This document shows, in pieces, positions 16,274 to 23,621 of a DNA stretch of 64,000 nt (positions are counted from its first letter, which is position 1; the number at the start of each line of letters is the position of its first letter). The DNA lies in NCBI GenBank assembly GCA_014960805.1, contig CP063163.1:3125001-3189000 (forward strand). Reading direction: 5' to 3'. This stretch comes from Cytobacillus suaedae (GTDB lineage Bacteria > Bacillota > Bacilli > Bacillales > Bacillaceae_L). The position numbers were made by a program, and so were the translations under genes. Under the pieces are notes generated by a model. The model was not told the DNA's origin. It did no database searches and saw only the letters and a program-made list of their open reading frames with translations.

Positions 16274-16609
16274 ATGATCGGTCAACGTATACAGAAATAT
16301 CGAATGCAAAGAAAAATGTCTTTATCCGAACTTGCTGAAAGAGCCGGAGTCGCAAAATCATATTTAAGCTCCATTGAACGAAACTTACAATCGAATCCTT
16401 CTGTACAATTTCTTGAAAAAGTCTCTTCCGTATTAAATGTATCGGTTAACACATTATTACATGATGAAGATGAAGTACTAACAGGAAAAGAACTTGACTC
16501 AGAATGGACTCAGCTCGTCAATGAAGCTATGAAATCCGGCGTTTCAAAAGAGCAGTTCCGTGAATTCTTAGAATTTAATAAATGGAAAATAAACGAAAAA
16601 CGTTCATGA
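16274..16609 (+). CDS. sinR: Biofilm master regulator SinR
   Basis: At 111 residues it matches B. subtilis SinR in length. The N-terminal HTH_3 domain (MIGQRIQKYRMQRKMSLSEL, recognition helix around AKSYLSSIERN) binds operators of the GTTCTYT type; the C-terminal helix pair (LDSEWTQLVNEAMKSGVSKE) binds SinI. The ATG at 16274 follows GGAAGGTGAC and gives the canonical MIGQRI start; an in-frame ATG 12 bases upstream is rejected. In B. subtilis SinR represses eps and tapA-sipW-tasA. Here the eps genes and many GTTC-N8-GAAC sites lie downstream on the same chromosome segment. Confidence 0.95.
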   Translation: MIGQRIQKYRMQRKMSLSELAERAGVAKSYLSSIERNLQSNPSVQFLEKVSSVLNVSVNTLLHDEDEVLTGKELDSEWTQLVNEAMKSGVSKEQFREFLEFNKWKINEKRS

Positions 16610-16629
16610 TTGTAGTCATGAACGTTTTT
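16596..16629. terminator. Bidirectional terminator sinR / 16628 gene
   Basis: AAAAACGTTCATGA (16596-16609) and TCATGAACGTTTTT (16616-16629) form a perfect 14-bp stem with T tails on both strands, overlapping the sinR stop codon and the stop of the convergent gene. Confidence 0.9.
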
Positions 16630-16843
16630 ATTTTGTCTGGATCGAACCGACTGTTTTTTGGTAAGCTTCTCTCGCCTTCTGTTCGTTTAGCTTTTTATAA
16701 ATGGTTGAAACCTTAGAATTATGAACTGCAGCTACTGCACTGATTTTCGTGATGTCATAATTACAATACGGACATAGCCATTGATCTGTTTTACAGCTAC
16801 TATAAGATGTTCGTTTACAGCATGTACATGTTTTTTGATACAT
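16628..16843 (-). CDS. Small zinc-ribbon-like protein
   Basis: A 71-residue protein whose first 27 residues carry six cysteines in the pattern C6-x-C8-C9...C17...C24-P-x-C27 (QWLCPYCNYD), suggesting one zinc ribbon; the rest is a basic helix (KLNEQKAREAYQK). I do not recognise a family with an assigned function. It converges with sinR and is monocistronic. Confidence 0.65.
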   Translation of the reverse strand: MYQKTCTCCKRTSYSSCKTDQWLCPYCNYDITKISAVAAVHNSKVSTIYKKLNEQKAREAYQKTVGSIQTK

Positions 16844-16872
16844 AGAATATCACCTCTTTATAATAAGATATT

Positions 16873-17187
16873 TTAAGAGAACGCAAGATAGACCCAAAAA
16901 CCGTGTAATAAAAATGTTCCGGTGTATAAAAGAGTTGTGGTGACTGTTAAGGTCTTGAACCACTGCATTTTTGGATAGACATTGAAGATGATGAACAGAA
17001 GTAAGAAAACTGATAGAGCAATTTTAGTTAGTAGGAAGACAGATGGATGTATTGTGTATAGGTGATTCATTAGTGGGTTTGCTTCTGAGATGAGTCCGTT
17101 TTTTAGTCCTATGTAGGAGAATGCTCCGTCTGCTGCGTTTAATAGGGCTAGGTATATGAAGATTAGTTTCAATTGGGTGGACACCAC
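16873..17187 (-). CDS. Small membrane protein, DUF5658-like
   Basis: A 104-residue protein with three or four predicted membrane helices: residues about 6-24, 45-66 and 78-102. The N-terminal LNAADGAFSYIGLKNGLISEANPLM segment, with the acidic-polar motif followed by an EANPLM loop, is typical of the DUF5658 family as I recall it. Function unknown. No obvious operon partner. Confidence 0.6.
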   Translation of the reverse strand: MVSTQLKLIFIYLALLNAADGAFSYIGLKNGLISEANPLMNHLYTIHPSVFLLTKIALSVFLLLFIIFNVYPKMQWFKTLTVTTTLLYTGTFLLHGFWVYLAFS

Positions 17188-17239
17188 ACTTTATTTGGTT
17201 TTGGTTTCTAGTTCTCAATACAGAACACCACTATCTAAC

Positions 17240-17268
17240 AAAATGCCCAAATTAAATCTAGGCATTTT
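17240..17268 (-). terminator. Terminator after the vanZ-like gene
   Basis: AAAATGCC pairs with GGCATTTT around a 13-base loop directly after the stop codon at 17269. The T tail is short, so strength is uncertain. It would end the long minus-strand peptide transcription unit. Confidence 0.55.
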
Positions 17269-17748
17269 CTATAGATGAATACTTTGTTTGTTTTTAGTTG
17301 AAAGTTTTGTAATACGTTTTAAAAGTAAGCCAATTTTGGAATCCTTGCTTTTAAAATATACTTTATGAATGATGTACCAGAAGAAAACAGCACCTATGAT
17401 ATCTTTTATAATATCAATAGTAGAAAAAGATCTGTATGGTACAAAGTATTGATGAATTTCATCTATTACTCCATATAGACTGGCAATTACTAGGGCAATT
17501 ATTTCTTTTTTTGTGGTTAACTCACCATATGTGAGAAATGCTAAGACAATTAATAGATATAGGATTCCGAATTGGATTAGATGTGCTAATTCTAAGGTTC
17601 CTCCTATCATCAAGAAAACCACTGGATGTATTGTTGGGTATAGGTATTCTAGTTGTGATGGGTTGAATTTGCTGGATTGAAGCCAGATGAAAGTCATGTA
17701 TAGGATTGGTAATAGTCTTATTATTAATTTAATCATATTAAATACCAC
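17269..17748 (-). CDS. VanZ family membrane protein
   Basis: A 159-residue protein with four membrane helices and the VanZ-family signature YGVIDEIHQYFVPYRSFSTID in the second half, followed by a last helix (IIGAVFFWYII). VanZ-like proteins are linked to teicoplanin or lipoglycopeptide resistance in some enterococci, but most members are uncharacterised. It follows the nucleotidyltransferase gene by about 60 bases on the same strand and may be the last gene of the peptide locus, perhaps aiding self-protection (inference). Confidence 0.8.
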   Translation of the reverse strand: MVFNMIKLIIRLLPILYMTFIWLQSSKFNPSQLEYLYPTIHPVVFLMIGGTLELAHLIQFGILYLLIVLAFLTYGELTTKKEIIALVIASLYGVIDEIHQYFVPYRSFSTIDIIKDIIGAVFFWYIIHKVYFKSKDSKIGLLLKRITKLSTKNKQSIHL

Positions 17749-17809
17749 ATATATTCCTGCTTTCAGAATTACACCTTTAGCAACATAGCCAAGGCTATCA
17801 TATAAATAG

Positions 17810-18808
17810 TTAAGATTTTAATTTATGTATTTGTCTTCTTGAAGTAAGGAGCCATTCTCTAAATTCTTTAAATGAATGAGAAGATGAATCATAACTAAGA
17901 AACTGATAGTCAATAAAATCAATATACTTTTTATACCCTTTAGGTGACATATAGAAATGCTTTTTAGATTGAATTTGTGAAAATGGAATTACACGTTCTA
18001 AAAAAGGATAATTCTGGTACACTATCGATAATGTCCTTACAATTCTTTTATGTGTCTGATGTCTTTTAGCATCTTTAAGAAGTGTTGAGTAATCAATCTT
18101 CTCTTTAAGTTCATAAATCATTTGTATAATATCTAAATAGTATTTTGGAGAATCTAGATTATGTCTCCATCCATGAAGACATATCATATAAAAACTATGA
18201 TAGTCTGATAATTGCCTTACATAGTTATAGGCCTTATATTTTGCAGCGTTACTCCAAAATTCGTCTATATTCATATTCGATGTCTGGGCTTTTACTATAT
18301 CCCAATGGATCTCAACAACTAAGGGAATAGGTGAGCCAACTATTTCTTTAGAAAAGCTTCTATGAAAGTGAGAAGGAATAGGATCTTCTTCTTGAATAAA
18401 ACCAAGTTGCTTGACATATTCTATAGCTTGCTTAACTTCAGTGGGTCGAACTAATATATCAATATCAGAAGTTCCTCTTGCACCAATATGTCCAAAATAT
18501 CTTTCACTAAAAAATACACCTTTAAGTGGTATTATTTCAATTTCCTTTTTCTCAAACAAACTAAAGATCTTCTCTGTTTGAACCTTTATGAAAACATTGG
18601 TATAAACAGTATCATTATATTTTTTTGTTAACCGTTCCTGGAAAAACAATGGTGTCTTCTTAAACAGTCCTGTCTTCTTTAATAAATAGTAGATTTGTGA
18701 TGAAGTACCGTAGTAATCAATATCCTCAATTACGTTTTCATAAAAGTTTAAATTAGTTGGAAGGGGACAAGTACTGTCGTATACACATTCTATAAGTTTA
18801 CTTATCAT
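17810..18808 (-). CDS. Nucleotidyltransferase family protein of the second RiPP module
   Basis: A 332-residue protein with the minimal nucleotidyltransferase signature: LKGVFFSERYFG then RGTSDIDILVRP at about 117-128, with the paired aspartates that bind metal. Proteins of this type accompany HPr-kinase-like enzymes in paeninodin- and pseudomycoidin-type lasso clusters, where one was reported to act on the phosphate group placed by the kinase. The ATG at 18808 follows GGGGGAT; the longer start is rejected. Last enzyme gene of the run starting at 22363 and a distant paralogue of the gene at 25446-26627. Confidence 0.75.
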   Translation of the reverse strand: MISKLIECVYDSTCPLPTNLNFYENVIEDIDYYGTSSQIYYLLKKTGLFKKTPLFFQERLTKKYNDTVYTNVFIKVQTEKIFSLFEKKEIEIIPLKGVFFSERYFGHIGARGTSDIDILVRPTEVKQAIEYVKQLGFIQEEDPIPSHFHRSFSKEIVGSPIPLVVEIHWDIVKAQTSNMNIDEFWSNAAKYKAYNYVRQLSDYHSFYMICLHGWRHNLDSPKYYLDIIQMIYELKEKIDYSTLLKDAKRHQTHKRIVRTLSIVYQNYPFLERVIPFSQIQSKKHFYMSPKGYKKYIDFIDYQFLSYDSSSHSFKEFREWLLTSRRQIHKLKS

Positions 18809-18823
18809 GATATCCCCCATATT

Positions 18824-20632
18824 TTATGAATTTACAACTACCATATCTTCTTCTCTTGAAAAATAATTCTTTTGCAAGTCACGGTACAATCCATTTTGAA
18901 TAATTAGTTCATGATGCTGTCCAATTTGAACTATCTTTCCTTCTTTCATAACAATAATCATATCTGCGTGCTCAACAGTTGTTAGCCTGTGAGCGATAAT
19001 TAAAGTTGTTCGATTCCTCATTAATTTGTTTAAACCCTCTTTAACTAGATGCTCAGACTCATTATCTAGTGCTGAAGTAGCTTCATCAAGTAAAAGGATA
19101 GGTGCATCTTTTAAGATTGCTCGGGCTATTGCAACCCTCTGCTTCTGTCCACCTGATAATTTAATACCACGCTCACCGATTTCAGTATCATATCCTTCAG
19201 GTAAAGTTGAAATAAAGTCATGGATATTAGCAGAAATAGTAGCATTTATCATCTCTAACTCAGTTATGCCTGGACGTGATAACAGCAAGTTTTCCCTAAT
19301 TGTCCCACTGAATAAAAATGTATCTTGCGGAACATAAGCAATTGAATTTCTGAGGTCAGACATTGTCATGTCTTCAACTGATTTATCATCTATGAGTATA
19401 GAGCCCATTTGTGGCATATAAAAACCTTGGAGTAGATTAAATAATGTTGATTTACCTGCACCACTTGGACCTACTATTGCAACAACTTTGTTAGTTGGTA
19501 TGTTCAAAGTGAAATTTTCGAAAACATTATCTTTATTATCATAACTAAATGTAATATCTCTTAATTCTATTCCTTTGTTAATAGATTTTGACGGTGCATA
19601 ATTTGGAAGTTCCTTCGAATCACTAGGTAGATCAAGGAGACTAGCAATTCGTTCTAATGCAGACACGGACCGCTGATATCCAGCCCATTGACCCGCGAGA
19701 CCTGTTAGTGGATATACCATATGGTTAACTAAATTAAGGAAAGTCAATAAAGATCCAATCGAAATTATATTATCCGTTACAAAATACGCTCCCAGACCTA
19801 TACTAAGGAGATAAGTAATCGATCCAACTGCTCCTCCACCTGCATAAAATAATCCCCGTAATTTTGCATCTTTTAACTCAAGTGAATATAGTTCATCATT
19901 TTTTTTGACATACTTCTTAAAAAAGATTTTCTCTAGAGTAAAAGAACGTATGACTACAAATCCATGAAACGTTTCATTTAAACTTTTATTTATTTTTCCT
20001 ACAAGGGCAAAGATTGCACGACTATTATTTCGAAGTAATAGACCAAATACCGCTCCACCAATTAGTGCAAAGGGAGCTACAAGTAAACATAATAAGGACA
20101 AAATCCAACTAATTTGAACTAAATAACAAAATGCAGCTATAGCAATAATAGGGTATCTAATTATATTTATTAAACCTCTCCCTATTACTGCATCAATATT
20201 ATGAATATCTTGTGTAAAATAAGTGACCAACTCCCCAGAGTGAAGTTGCGATATATTTCTGCCAGGTAAAAGTAAGACATGTTTATACAAATCTAGATTG
20301 ATGTCTTTCTTAACAGCATTAATAGCGATCGTTTCAACATATGAGTCCCAAAAACTAGACGTTATACTAAAAGCACATAGACCTATTCCAATAAACAACA
20401 GCCATTTAAGTCGATCAAAATTACTTTGTATCGCCGCATCCGTTATATTCCCTATAAACCATGCAAAAGCTAATGTTAGAGCAATATCAACAAACAACAA
20501 TAAACCTAGACCAAGGTATGCTTTCCTATGTTTAAGGATATAAGGCTTTAGCAAATGAAATGTTCTTTTCATTTCTTTTGTTGATACATATTGTTTAATA
20601 TCTAGTTTTTCTATTACTCTATGATTAATCAT
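18824..20632 (-). CDS. ABC exporter (fused TMD-NBD) of the second RiPP module
   Basis: A 602-residue half-transporter: about six membrane helices (residues 35-330) then an ATPase with Walker A GPSGAGKST, signature LSGGQKQR and Walker B ILLLDEATSALD. Without an N-terminal C39 peptidase domain it exports but does not cleave. I chose the ATG at 20632: the preceding peptidase stop codon sits inside a GAGGTGG ribosome-binding site ten bases upstream, coupling the genes. Probable export of the peptide encoded at 22187-22363, inferred from operon order. Confidence 0.85.
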   Translation of the reverse strand: MINHRVIEKLDIKQYVSTKEMKRTFHLLKPYILKHRKAYLGLGLLLFVDIALTLAFAWFIGNITDAAIQSNFDRLKWLLFIGIGLCAFSITSSFWDSYVETIAINAVKKDINLDLYKHVLLLPGRNISQLHSGELVTYFTQDIHNIDAVIGRGLINIIRYPIIAIAAFCYLVQISWILSLLCLLVAPFALIGGAVFGLLLRNNSRAIFALVGKINKSLNETFHGFVVIRSFTLEKIFFKKYVKKNDELYSLELKDAKLRGLFYAGGGAVGSITYLLSIGLGAYFVTDNIISIGSLLTFLNLVNHMVYPLTGLAGQWAGYQRSVSALERIASLLDLPSDSKELPNYAPSKSINKGIELRDITFSYDNKDNVFENFTLNIPTNKVVAIVGPSGAGKSTLFNLLQGFYMPQMGSILIDDKSVEDMTMSDLRNSIAYVPQDTFLFSGTIRENLLLSRPGITELEMINATISANIHDFISTLPEGYDTEIGERGIKLSGGQKQRVAIARAILKDAPILLLDEATSALDNESEHLVKEGLNKLMRNRTTLIIAHRLTTVEHADMIIVMKEGKIVQIGQHHELIIQNGLYRDLQKNYFSREEDMVVVNS

Positions 20633-20642
20633 TACCGCCACC

Positions 20643-21089
20643 TCAGTAGTGCATTGACTCATTTCTATACAAATAATGTCTAAGTAAAACAGATACACTC
20701 GGAAAATTGATTATAATCATGCTCCAAAGTATTGAAATAGGATTATTTACTTTAATCTTCAATCTCTTATTACTTACAATGACAAGCTTTCCAATTATTT
20801 GTTGCTCACTAACTGGGTCATCGATTCTTATATTTGTGTCACCTTTGAAGACATACATTTGTCGACCATTTATTTGTTCATCTTTTAAAAAACGATGAGC
20901 AACTAATTTTCCATTTGTAGTTTGAAATAAAATAATATCTCCTTTTTTAATAGATGAAGATTCACATAAAACAAATCTACATATAGCACCTGTCTTTATA
21001 AACGGATACATGCTCTTGCCTTCCGCGGGTAGTTCTATAAATCCATTTTTCTCAATGAATTGCTTAAGAGGATAAAAATTAGCTTGCAT
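20643..21089 (-). CDS. S26 signal-peptidase-like protease in RiPP module
   Basis: A 148-residue S24/S26 peptidase. The nucleophile motif is GKSMYPFIKTG (S26) and the second region is KGDIILFQ then LVAHRFLKD with His65 where bacterial type I enzymes have Lys, so it is of the SipW/ER type with a Ser-His arrangement; a GDTNIRIDDP segment completes the fold. There is no N-terminal anchor but a hydrophobic stretch near residues 117-135. A GTG 15 bases upstream (21104) is an alternative start. Sitting between a PqqD-like protein and an exporter, it may cleave the leader of the adjacent precursor (inference). Confidence 0.75.
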   Translation of the reverse strand: MQANFYPLKQFIEKNGFIELPAEGKSMYPFIKTGAICRFVLCESSSIKKGDIILFQTTNGKLVAHRFLKDEQINGRQMYVFKGDTNIRIDDPVSEQQIIGKLVIVSNKRLKIKVNNPISILWSMIIINFPSVSVLLRHYLYRNESMHY

Positions 21090-21348
21090 GTTTGATAAGC
21101 CCACACTCTATTAAATCTTCCAAGAATGCCTCTATATCTTCCTCTACTGATTCTACCTTTTCCAACATAAATTGGTGCTTAATGGATTGGACGATATCCT
21201 GAACTGTGCAAGCATTATTGAGTAATGACCAGCAAAAGCCACCCATGTTATTTAAGGTGGTAATTGTATAGTTAAAAGAATTTAAGATAATCCATTCGCC
21301 ATCAAGCTCAACAGCATCGATCTCATCTTTACGTATATAGCTAATCAA
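21079..21348 (-). CDS. PqqD-type RiPP recognition element (second module)
   Basis: An 89-residue winged-helix protein of the PqqD family, the RRE fold that holds RiPP leader peptides. Recognisable pattern: an N-terminal beta segment with DGEWIILNSFNYTITTLNNMGGFCWSLL (only its features matter: LN-x2-GG and W), then VQDIVQSIKHQF and a C-terminal helix ending DLIECGLIKH. The likely start is a TTG at 21348 that overlaps the kinase stop codon as TTGA, behind GGGAG; the open frame extends 18 bases further. It is clearly a diverged copy of the B1 protein at 23192-23482. Confidence 0.75.
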   Translation of the reverse strand: MISYIRKDEIDAVELDGEWIILNSFNYTITTLNNMGGFCWSLLNNACTVQDIVQSIKHQFMLEKVESVEEDIEAFLEDLIECGLIKHAS

Positions 21349-22130
21349 CAGGAAATCAACTCCCAAAATGTGTTGTCTTTTCTAAAATAAAGTTCATAAG
21401 TATGAACATTGTTTACTAAATCTTTTAATAGATTTAGTATTTTAAGCGTCTCTGTTGGCCGGTATGCCCAATAAAAGACTTTGTCTGTTAATTGAATTAA
21501 TGCTTCTCTCTTCTTAAGGGTAACTCTTTTATTCGATAGTGCTTGATTAAGTATTTGAATGCTGTTCAAATTAGTTGATCTTGTGTTTCCATCTGATGCT
21601 AATTCACTTCTAAATGGGGAATTAAAAACAGTTATTTGATCCTGTGATATTTTTAGGATTGTTGCTTCATCTGATAATAATTCTCTTGGTTGCGATAATT
21701 TAGCAGTTGTTGATTTTCCCGCGCCAGAATGTCCCGCAAAAACATGTGCATTACCATTCTCTAAAGCACATGAGGAATGTACCAATAGACCCCAATTATT
21801 ATGGACAATGAAACAACTATATAGATTCATTAATGCATGCTTTAGAGATAATTCATCATAAAATTGAATTTTAGCTTGTTTGTAGTCAGTGTCTATCTCT
21901 ATTAAGTAGTCAGCCCTTTTAAAAGTAATGTTATTTTTTGTTTCTACTATTTCTACTTGATAGTTTAAGAAGGGTACACCGTACCCCTCTTCTAAAATAA
22001 TATATAGGTCTGTCTTACCCTCTTGAACAATAAAGTGATTGTATTTCTTTCTAAAAAAGTTCATAGTTTTCGCCGAATTCATTTTGACTTGTAATAGATG
22101 TTCACCAACTAAGATAGACAACTTATCCAT
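21345..22130 (-). CDS. HPr kinase-like P-loop protein (second module)
   Basis: A 261-residue protein whose C-terminal half resembles the HPr kinase fold: LLVHSSCAL, P-loop GHSGAGKST and ELLSDEATIL. Such kinases in paeninodin-type clusters phosphorylate a side chain near the precursor C-terminus. The start at 22130 follows AAGGGAG; the longer frame would need a TTG without a ribosome-binding site. It is coupled to the PqqD-like gene downstream and lies 57 bases after the candidate precursor gene. Its paralogue at 26706 serves the lasso precursor. Confidence 0.75.
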   Translation of the reverse strand: MDKLSILVGEHLLQVKMNSAKTMNFFRKKYNHFIVQEGKTDLYIILEEGYGVPFLNYQVEIVETKNNITFKRADYLIEIDTDYKQAKIQFYDELSLKHALMNLYSCFIVHNNWGLLVHSSCALENGNAHVFAGHSGAGKSTTAKLSQPRELLSDEATILKISQDQITVFNSPFRSELASDGNTRSTNLNSIQILNQALSNKRVTLKKREALIQLTDKVFYWAYRPTETLKILNLLKDLVNNVHTYELYFRKDNTFWELISC

Positions 22131-22186
22131 TAAACTTTTTCTCCCTTGTAGACTATTCAAAATATAGAAACTAAATAAAGTAATCT

Positions 22187-22363
22187 CTACTTATTAGGGT
22201 GCTCTTTTTTGGGGCTAAAAGGATCGTGCGGATAGCCATCACCATTACTTTTTCCAGGATCGCCAGAAACCGGTCCCTTACCTTTATTCCAACTTTGTGA
22301 TGTTTCAAACGTTATTGGTTGATGATTTAATACTTCTGGCGCTTTATAATTTTCCTTTTTCAT
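22187..22363 (-). CDS. Candidate RiPP precursor peptide, unfamiliar type
   Basis: A 58-residue peptide. The N-terminal half looks like a leader: it has Y6-K-A-P9, the YxxP motif that PqqD/B1 proteins bind, then QPITFETSQSWN. The C-terminal half is G, P, D, N, K, H-rich (GKGPVSGDPGKSNGDG then YPHDPFSPKK). If the core began at G28, D35 would be at position 8, a ring size seen in lasso peptides, but the usual Thr at -2 is missing. The second ATG (22363) is chosen because AGGAG lies nine bases before it. It heads the run of kinase, RRE, peptidase, exporter and nucleotidyltransferase genes. A precursor role is inference. Confidence 0.6.
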   Translation of the reverse strand: MKKENYKAPEVLNHQPITFETSQSWNKGKGPVSGDPGKSNGDGYPHDPFSPKKEHPNK

Positions 22364-22533
22364 AAACATCAGCTCCTAAAGATTTATATTTTATAACGAA
22401 CAAAAGGCTATAAATAAAGAATATAATACTTAAGCTGTTTTAACTCTCATATGTATTATAAGTGAAATCTTGTGCTTTTTTAAGATATTTCAAACGACAA
22501 AAACCGAGTAGAAACACTTCAAATTTGTATATA

Positions 22534-22992
22534 TTAATTACTACTTATCCTTACTTCTTTTGCAAACTTTCCAACCACCGTAAACTTCTCCATGCCTTCA
22601 GAACCCGAAATATAAAACTGACCACTTCTTAACCATGCATGAGCTATCATCTTTCCGTTTTCATCTCTTGAGGTACCCAAATAAAGTGTACTGTCGACTT
22701 TACGTTTTTCTAACATCTTCATTCCAGCTATTGCCTTAACAAGACATTTACTCTCCCAAAAGGTATATCTACTTACAATATCTATAGCATGAGATATACT
22801 TTTTAGGTATTTTAAATTTTCTGGATTAATATCATAGGAGGTTTCTCTCCAGGAATCACCTAAGGACTTAGAAACTCTGGAGAATGGTAGACTTTTAAGA
22901 TACCTGGCCCATCCCAAATAAACAAAAGCCTCAAATAATAATAATTTAATTTTCGTTTCTAGTCTTAAAAAAAGATTAATCTTTTTAAACAT
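22534..22992 (-). CDS. Lasso peptide leader peptidase B2 (transglutaminase-like)
   Basis: A 152-residue cysteine protease of the lasso B2 family, which removes the leader with help from the B1 recognition protein. The catalytic Cys83 lies in FWESKCLVKAIAG and the His118 in IAHAWLRSGQFYISG, the pattern of the family. N-terminal helices match the usual B2 architecture. It lies about 200 bases downstream of B1 on the same strand, and upstream of the second precursor, so it could serve both peptides. It is the only B2 in the window. Confidence 0.88.
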   Translation of the reverse strand: MFKKINLFLRLETKIKLLLFEAFVYLGWARYLKSLPFSRVSKSLGDSWRETSYDINPENLKYLKSISHAIDIVSRYTFWESKCLVKAIAGMKMLEKRKVDSTLYLGTSRDENGKMIAHAWLRSGQFYISGSEGMEKFTVVGKFAKEVRISSN

Positions 22993-23191
22993 ACATTAGT
23001 CCTTCCTAACAATCAGGAATTTATTTAAGTAATTAGTGATCTTCTATTGAAATTAGATTCTTCTAGTATTAGTAAACTCACTAAGATGTAAATACTAGCC
23101 CTTCACACTCAGCAAACTCTATATCATAAAGAGGTTAATTTTGATATTTGATTTATTTTAAAGAATGTTTATATTTGACTATGATGATAAG

Positions 23192-23482
23192 TTAAGATAC
23201 CCTTATCAAACCTTCAACCTCTAGATGGGTTAAAAATAACATTACATGTTCTTCACATTCCATTTCATCTACCTGATACTTATCCATTAGGATTGCAACT
23301 AATTGTTTAACTGATGCATGACCCTCCATTAAATCCCAAATAGCCCCTCCAATTTCTCCTAAGTTATAATATTTTCCATTGTTAATACTTAACATTACTT
23401 TTTCTCCATCCATATCGCTGACAATATTTCCTTCAGACTGTGTAACTATACTATCTAAATTTATAGCCGTATTCTTTATCAT
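23192..23482 (-). CDS. Lasso peptide leader-binding protein B1 (PqqD family)
   Basis: A 96-residue RiPP recognition element. The pattern SDMDGEKVML, then NNGKYYNLGEIGGAIWDLM and a C-terminal winged helix ending EGLIRVS is typical of the split lasso B1 proteins, which bind the YxxP leader motif and deliver it to B2. AGGAG lies before the ATG. It has its own promoter at 23562-23590 with a GTTC-N8-GAAC element at the start site, so B1-B2 and the genes after them can be transcribed separately from the cyclase operon. Confidence 0.9.
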   Translation of the reverse strand: MIKNTAINLDSIVTQSEGNIVSDMDGEKVMLSINNGKYYNLGEIGGAIWDLMEGHASVKQLVAILMDKYQVDEMECEEHVMLFLTHLEVEGLIRVS

Positions 23483-23514
23483 TTTGACTCTCCTTTAGCT
23501 TGAATGTAAGTTAA

Positions 23515-23530
23515 ATTCTCTTTATTGAAC
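23515..23530. promoter_or_regulatory. Candidate SinR-type operator, B1 leader (imperfect)
   Basis: ATTCTCTTTATTGAAC: same 16-base spacing as the other GTTC-N8-GAAC elements, with one base of the left arm changed. It lies 15 bases beyond the perfect-arm site at 23546-23561. Confidence 0.4.
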
Positions 23531-23545
23531 ATATCCCAATTTAAC

Positions 23546-23561
23546 GTTCTTTATAATGAAC
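23546..23561. promoter_or_regulatory. Candidate SinR-type operator at B1 promoter
   Basis: GTTCTTTATAATGAAC. Its arms match the SinR half-site GTTCTYT. It abuts the -10 element at 23562 on the transcribed side, so a bound repressor would block initiation. Confidence 0.65.
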
Positions 23562-23590
23562 ATTATAGTAGAGAAATACATTCCCGTCAA
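23562..23590 (-). promoter_or_regulatory. sigmaA-type promoter for B1-B2 and second RiPP module
   Basis: On the minus strand TTGACG (23585-23590), a 17-base spacer and a perfect TATAAT (23562-23567) lie 80 bases upstream of the B1 start. One of the best promoter matches in the window. Confidence 0.8.
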
Positions 23591-23621
23591 ACTCAATATT
23601 CATTCATTTCTTTCAAAGGTT

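Noticed and set aside
16600..16625. GTTCATGA...TCATGAAC near the sinR stop
   Set aside because: It is the stem of the bidirectional terminator with a longer spacing, not an operator.
22364..22369. First ATG (MF-) of the candidate precursor
   Set aside because: It would be only three bases from the ribosome-binding site AGGAG; the second ATG has normal spacing.
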